Source: Clostridia bacterium
Lineage (GTDB): Bacteria > Bacillota > Clostridia > UBA1381
Direction: 5' to 3'
Assembly: GCA_017935675.1 (NCBI GenBank)
Contig: JAGBHE010000053.1
Location: forward strand, 1 to 64,000
Length of the DNA stretch: 64,000 nucleotides
This document shows positions 60,601 through 64,000 of this stretch, piece by piece. How positions within the stretch are numbered: position 1 is the stretch's first letter; each line of letters begins with the position of its first letter. The notes beneath the pieces were generated by a model. It was not told the DNA's origin. It saw only the letters and a program-made list of their open reading frames with translations, and ran no database searches. The position numbers and the translations under genes are program-made.

Positions 60601-62178
60601 ATTATTGTGCCACTGTGAAAGGCGTATATCCGAAGCTGTTTTTTCTTTCAGCTCCTCAAATCCGGCTCTGTTTAACAGTATTCGCGGATGCTCCCCGCCG
60701 TTTTGTTTTAAAAGGCTTTTATAATGCTCTGCCCGGGGACGGCTGTAAAAGAGATATCCGTTAATTTCTCCTGCATCAGCCCTGCCGATATTTTTATCTC
60801 CGATTACGTAAAGTCCGTTAAAATCGGTAAAGACTTCAATTCCAAGGGCGCTGCATACAGACATCAGCGGCAAAGGCAAGGCATTTCCGCCTTTAACCGG
60901 AAGCCTGAGCCGTGCTCTTGACGCTCCGTCTGAATATATATACGAGTCCTTATAAAAGGTTACGCCATCTATCACATATGCGCCGCTTTCCTCAGCCACC
61001 GCAGACCCGAGCAGACTTTCCAAATCCGACGGACATATATATGCCTCATCCTCCTCCGTTTTCGGAAAAACTGCGCAAGGCCTTTTTTCACCGCCGCTGT
61101 AAAGATATCCGCTTCCCGTGTGCAGAGCCGTCTTCCCCTCAAGACATTTTCTTGCATACGAATCAAATTTATAAGCCGTTTCGGGAGATTTTACCGTGTA
61201 ATATTTATATGCTCTTTTATCAGCCGAGACAAGCACTAAAATATTTCCGTCAGAAACCGCACCTCCCTCTTTCACCGCATATGACGAATCTTCAAAAAGC
61301 TTAATCTCTGAAGCGTTCGTCGTAATTCCGGAAAGAACCTCGTCAAAAGGAGTTCCGTCTTCAATACTTATTGTTCCGTCAGCATCGTTGATTTCGTACG
61401 CCGCGGCGGTTATTTCAACAGTTCGGTCCGAATCATCATAATATTCCCCGTAATACGAAAGCGTGTCATCCACCATTACACTTCCGCTTCGAACAGATGA
61501 AGCGCTGCTTTTATTATATGACGGCTGAAGCTGAAACCAGAAAAAGCCTGACATATCATACTCAGCACTGTCACAATATTTGCTGCCCGTAAAAAGCCAC
61601 GCTTTTTCAATCAGCTTTTCCCCGTTAAAGTAAAGGGTGTAGGTGCAGTCCTTCGGATAAAAGGTTATTGCAGCGTTGTACCATCTCCCTTTTACAAAGG
61701 GTATGCTGCTTACGCTTTTGCCGTGATTATATAAAATCCGTCCGTCATTCGTAAGCTCAAAGGGTTCAAAATACACAAGCTCCGTTGCTCCGGCACTGTT
61801 TTTAAAATATGTGCGTGTGAGCATCCTTACGGAATTGAAATCGCCGTCAGCACCTATGGAAAATTCATATGTAAACGAATCGCCGTCAAAGCCGAAGGCT
61901 GAGCGTGAGGACAAGTCATATCTGTTTGCAGCTGCTGCATCCGGCGGCAGCTTTTCTGTCTTAAGCTCATAGGAATAATCTGTATCGGCTCTGCCGTAAA
62001 CACCTGTTCTTACACCCTTTGACGCATACTCGGTACCGCCCTCCATTCTGAAGTCTGACAATGCCGTAAAGGCATTTTCATAAATTATACTCCGCCCCGA
62101 AGCGGCAGAAGCCGCTCCGGAGGGAAGTGCCGCCGCAGCAGCAATTACTGCGGCAATCAGTCTTTTCCCCATACTCAT
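57631..62178 (-). CDS. Secreted heparinase II/III-type polysaccharide lyase, multidomain
   Basis: 1515 residues, exported (signal peptide ending near SGAASA). Modules: LamG/concanavalin-like domain (about 30-250), a roughly 80-residue alpha/beta module ending KYYTVKSPE (about 255-340), a copper-amine-oxidase-N-like segment (about 350-460), then an (alpha/alpha) toroid with TETNWNGVC and EGVGYWSYYL and the heparinase II/III beta-sandwich with GAHYHYDAGAFVYDVLGERWAMDLG, followed by further sandwich domains. The Asn, Tyr and His needed for lyase chemistry are in place. It should cut uronic-acid polysaccharide outside the cell, feeding GH105. Its start overlaps the upstream stop by ATGA and has no good ribosome site of its own. 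Confidence 0.8.
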   Translation of the reverse strand: MSMGKRLIAAVIAAAAALPSGAASAASGRSIIYENAFTALSDFRMEGGTEYASKGVRTGVYGRADTDYSYELKTEKLPPDAAAANRYDLSSRSAFGFDGDSFTYEFSIGADGDFNSVRMLTRTYFKNSAGATELVYFEPFELTNDGRILYNHGKSVSSIPFVKGRWYNAAITFYPKDCTYTLYFNGEKLIEKAWLFTGSKYCDSAEYDMSGFFWFQLQPSYNKSSASSVRSGSVMVDDTLSYYGEYYDDSDRTVEITAAAYEINDADGTISIEDGTPFDEVLSGITTNASEIKLFEDSSYAVKEGGAVSDGNILVLVSADKRAYKYYTVKSPETAYKFDSYARKCLEGKTALHTGSGYLYSGGEKRPCAVFPKTEEDEAYICPSDLESLLGSAVAEESGAYVIDGVTFYKDSYIYSDGASRARLRLPVKGGNALPLPLMSVCSALGIEVFTDFNGLYVIGDKNIGRADAGEINGYLFYSRPRAEHYKSLLKQNGGEHPRILLNRAGFEELKEKTASDIRLSQWHNNLIKRADNCINEPVAVYEKPDGLRLLDTCNAVESRVLVLSYAYRLTGDTKYAERGRREIEAACAFPDWNASNHFLDTGVMSFAFALYYDWCCDYLSEDMKDKIYAAVKKFALLEADKAYKMQEGCINPFFAATETNWNGVCNGSLACAALSFFERDEDFLSELLKNSIRCMEYAVYETGPDGAWHEGVGYWSYYLTYLTRFLASYKIAAGEPSELEGFSGMDKFGYFGDDFTGEQGINNFHDAKQDFYAPPALSYLADAYDNEDFKKIRLKFILEYGMTPQVEDMCFLTAGTEIYKGKRDVYCRGIEGITLRGNIGDNGPVFFSAHGGETEGAHYHYDAGAFVYDVLGERWAMDLGPEDYNASAEYGKTGMYRIRSEGHNTLTINPSENPGQLNSGFAPVTAFELAASGAYAAIDLTSMYSEAEKAERSFYLGDNRRSLTIHDELVLKEKSEVLWFMHTDAAVKDLGDGSFVLTKNGKSINVVCRTTCADAQIYATAAEPMETSPVAVQSDNTGISKLCINISGADRAEITVKLSPAGEGIDSIPDISSFKLPLKDESFTDLSSGGGLFGREAEDTSIFGENLFVPVDAELSSDKQSLRLSFYASFPESGGAVKIKGRTGGGASDRDLISFPEAGDSFRFMKNKWYKLDFFITAGGENTYSVYVDNKLTADKREMPVPDCISGIFAECAYIDDLYAEFNPEYVPSAVTLLSTVRQFNKYIAVGGGLLSYYDSPDDISASYLSKLGKKNIKNIQLKTEGFSDKYLVITTAQDEKLYMPVFGIGELLYRGRENEISLNAPSFVPVTVKYRLSADGDFEIFAKDGKEAVRLFTSEGFGYEAAHELAVTVYPGKSYCDVYIDGQLISGVGGSAITALGTAHGFLLSGNAQADEVICHTGGYFSDERFGEVFADEVSAGFTALSLKDSSCTALAAFYSGGRLTGLTSLDAELTSRENSYKITYDKKYDCDTIKIIILDSTQGLKPKTDVYITERK

Positions 62179-64000
62179 TGTATTGTCACATACGGTGCCG
62201 ATGCAAGATACGGTTTAATACTCTGCAGCGAATCAACGAATATAGCCTTAGCCGTTATATTGTCAGCGCTTTCTATCACGGCTGATACTGAAAAAGCTGT
62301 ATCTCCGGCAATTGATTTTTCATCTGTATAAATATTTTTAAGCGCACCGTTTTCATAAACAGCAAGTATAAGCGTTCCGCTGAGCTTTTGATTTTCCGGT
62401 GAATACACATTAATTTCCGCCTTAAGCTCACCTGCTTCTAAAATATTTGTCATTTCTCCATTTACATAAAGTGTAATTTCATTATCAATTTTAAATTCCG
62501 GAGACTGAACCATATAATATTTGAACACCTTTCCGTTAGGTGATGTAAGTACAATTACATTCCCGGAGGATACAAAGTCTTCGCAGGGTGTCCGGTATGT
62601 GTTGTCCGTGAAAAGGCCGACAGCTGCATCGCCGTAGCTGATGCTTTCCGCAACTGCGGAAACATCTGTATTTTCGGGAATATAAATATTTTCATTCACC
62701 TCATCAACCGTAAAGCCTGCAGCCTCAAGGACAGCTGTGTTTCCGGGGTCGTCATAATATGTGCCGCGATAGGAAACAATGTCATCAACTAAAGCTCTCC
62801 CGCTCCGTACCCCGCCGGAAGCCTTTGCGTCATAGCTCGGCTGAAGCTGGAACCAGTAAAAGCCTGTCAAATCATACTTATCGGAATCAAAGTATTTATC
62901 GTTTGATGATGCCCATTCCTTATCGGCAACCTTTATACCGTTTATATAAAGGTCATACTTACATTCCTTCGTATAATATGTTATTGCCACCCTGTACCAT
63001 TGATTTTTCCTGAAGGTCATATCGGTGAGGGTTGTTTTCTCATTCACTATAATACGTCCGTCAGCGCAAAGTCTTAAAGGAGACGTGTAAACCCTGTCCG
63101 TTTTAACAACATTTTCTCCCGTTGCCGCGTCCGGCTCACAATAAGACAGATAGTTGTAGTTAAGGAGATTGATACCGTCTACATCCCCGTCACCGCCAAC
63201 AGAAAACTCAAACGTAAATGCATCGCTTGAAAAATCAAAGCTGTTACCCGGTGCAAAATCAAATCTGTCCGACAAAGCTTTTTCTGCCGGAACTCCGGCA
63301 GATACCATGGCATATGAATAGTCTGTGTCATCCTTTCCGTAAATACCCGTAACATTTGCTTTTGAGCTGTACATCGCCTCGTCCTGTGCAATACCGAAGC
63401 TTGTATCTGCGGCATAGTCATATTCCGTAATAACAGACGCGCTGTGAATCATCTCCGGATCTGTGTATATATGAATGTATTCCACTGTCCTTCCGTCAGC
63501 AGATTTGATTACAACGACATTTTCGTTTTTGACATTTCCGCTTTCCTTTACCGTATTCCCCGAAAGAGAGTCAATCACATACTTGGTATTCTGCGTGCTT
63601 ATGCCGGCAAGAACCTTTTCAACAGTTACGCTTTCATCAATAAGAAGTGCTTTTAATCCTGCGTCATAATTCAGAGACTTATCCGTTATTTCGCAGGATA
63701 CCTTTGCGTCAGCTGAGGGTATGTATTCAGCATTGTAGATTTTTACATCGTCAACGCTGAGAGAAAGATTTCTTGTTCCTCCGCCGCCGTTGATTACGGC
63801 ACTGAGCTTCGTCCACCTATTGCCTAAAATATATCCCCAATCCGATATGTTCGGTTCATATTCGATACCGTTAATAAAAACCTTTAAATTTTTTGTTTCA
63901 TAATGCTCCTGAACCGCTATTCTGTACCATTCGCCGGGCTTGTATTTAAGTCCGGTGTCATTTCCGGTTACAAAAACGCTTCCGTTTTCAAATTTTATGA
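62175..64000 (-). CDS. Large LamG-repeat secreted protein, partial (runs off window)
   Basis: The reading frame is open from its stop at 62175 to the window end, so the N-terminus lies beyond 64000. From the edge inward: the end of one LamG-like domain (ILGNRWTKLSAVINGGG; SLSVDDVKIYNAEYIPSA), a roughly 80-residue module (TVEKVLAGISTQNTKYVIDS ...), a second LamG domain (SFDFSSDAFTFEFSVGGDGD), another copy of the module ending FKYYMVQSPE, and a short beta C-terminus. The second LamG plus module closely resembles the N-terminus of the heparinase-type protein downstream. No catalytic domain is visible in this part. An internal GTG at 63578 is not the true start. Confidence 0.8.
   Translation of the reverse strand, partial: IKFENGSVFVTGNDTGLKYKPGEWYRIAVQEHYETKNLKVFINGIEYEPNISDWGYILGNRWTKLSAVINGGGGTRNLSLSVDDVKIYNAEYIPSADAKVSCEITDKSLNYDAGLKALLIDESVTVEKVLAGISTQNTKYVIDSLSGNTVKESGNVKNENVVVIKSADGRTVEYIHIYTDPEMIHSASVITEYDYAADTSFGIAQDEAMYSSKANVTGIYGKDDTDYSYAMVSAGVPAEKALSDRFDFAPGNSFDFSSDAFTFEFSVGGDGDVDGINLLNYNYLSYCEPDAATGENVVKTDRVYTSPLRLCADGRIIVNEKTTLTDMTFRKNQWYRVAITYYTKECKYDLYINGIKVADKEWASSNDKYFDSDKYDLTGFYWFQLQPSYDAKASGGVRSGRALVDDIVSYRGTYYDDPGNTAVLEAAGFTVDEVNENIYIPENTDVSAVAESISYGDAAVGLFTDNTYRTPCEDFVSSGNVIVLTSPNGKVFKYYMVQSPEFKIDNEITLYVNGEMTNILEAGELKAEINVYSPENQKLSGTLILAVYENGALKNIYTDEKSIAGDTAFSVSAVIESADNITAKAIFVDSLQSIKPYLASAPYVTIQ

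Noticed and set aside
1-64000. tRNA or rRNA genes
   Set aside because: No tRNA-like T-loop (GGTTCRANNCC) with cloverleaf pairing or rRNA conserved stretches noticed on either strand by eye; a covariance search would settle it.

Overview
The window looks like a chromosomal segment of a spore-forming Clostridia (Gram-positive, Bacillota) bacterium. The reasons are strong AGGAGG-type ribosome binding sites, several TTG starts, a sporulation sigma factor (SigG), S-layer-homology (SLH) surface proteins, a class III fructose-bisphosphatase and a nadK-argR-recN run. I cannot place it below class. There are no rRNA or tRNA genes, phage genes or CRISPR arrays. The only transposon trace is the 3' tail of an IS21-type istB gene.

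Layout. 242-1489: a lone FAD-dependent oxidoreductase. 1732-15487 (minus): a probable operon of five large secreted proteins, namely two paralogous GH39-like glycosidases, two SLH proteins and one protein of carbohydrate-binding-like modules plus a Big_2 domain. This operon has a palindromic repeat at its downstream end and an IS21 remnant plus repeat at its upstream end. 15907-27790: a plant-glycan utilisation region with an RpiB/LacAB-type isomerase (possibly DhuI), an N-terminally truncated GH39, a membrane-bound AraC-type sensor-regulator divergent from a sugar ABC importer (binding protein plus two permeases), an SGNH hydrolase, a GH78 alpha-L-rhamnosidase and an AraC regulator. 27906-32515: an ABC exporter operon (ATPase, permease, GldG-like, DUF4340). 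32712-34500: an SGNH hydrolase divergent from an AraC regulator. 34535-37051: a calcium-type P-ATPase.

37133-44515 (minus) is a tightly overlapping housekeeping operon: nadK, argR, recN, an RseC-like gene, holB and three consecutive M42 aminopeptidase paralogues. 44768-45939 holds a small membrane protein and what looks like a catalytically dead beta-CASP metallo-beta-lactamase protein, divergent from sigG. 46195-55020 (plus) holds sigG, a CdaR/PucR-type regulator, an S41 protease, fbp, a DUF362 ferredoxin protein and an SLH-anchored phosphodiester glycosidase. 55072-64000 (minus) returns to polysaccharide breakdown: a GH105 unsaturated glycuronyl hydrolase, an orphan sugar-binding lipoprotein, a 1515-residue heparinase II/III-type lyase and a second large LamG-type protein that runs off the end.

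Read together, GH78, GH105, heparinase-fold lyase, SGNH esterases, an RpiB-like isomerase and LplA/LplB-type importers suggest growth on acidic, rhamnose-containing plant polysaccharide such as rhamnogalacturonan; this substrate call is inference. The observations most worth a second look are the beta-CASP pseudoenzyme beside sigG, the repeat-bracketed surface operon with its shared modules, the truncated GH39, and the duplicated LamG plus roughly 80-residue module in the adjoining giant proteins.
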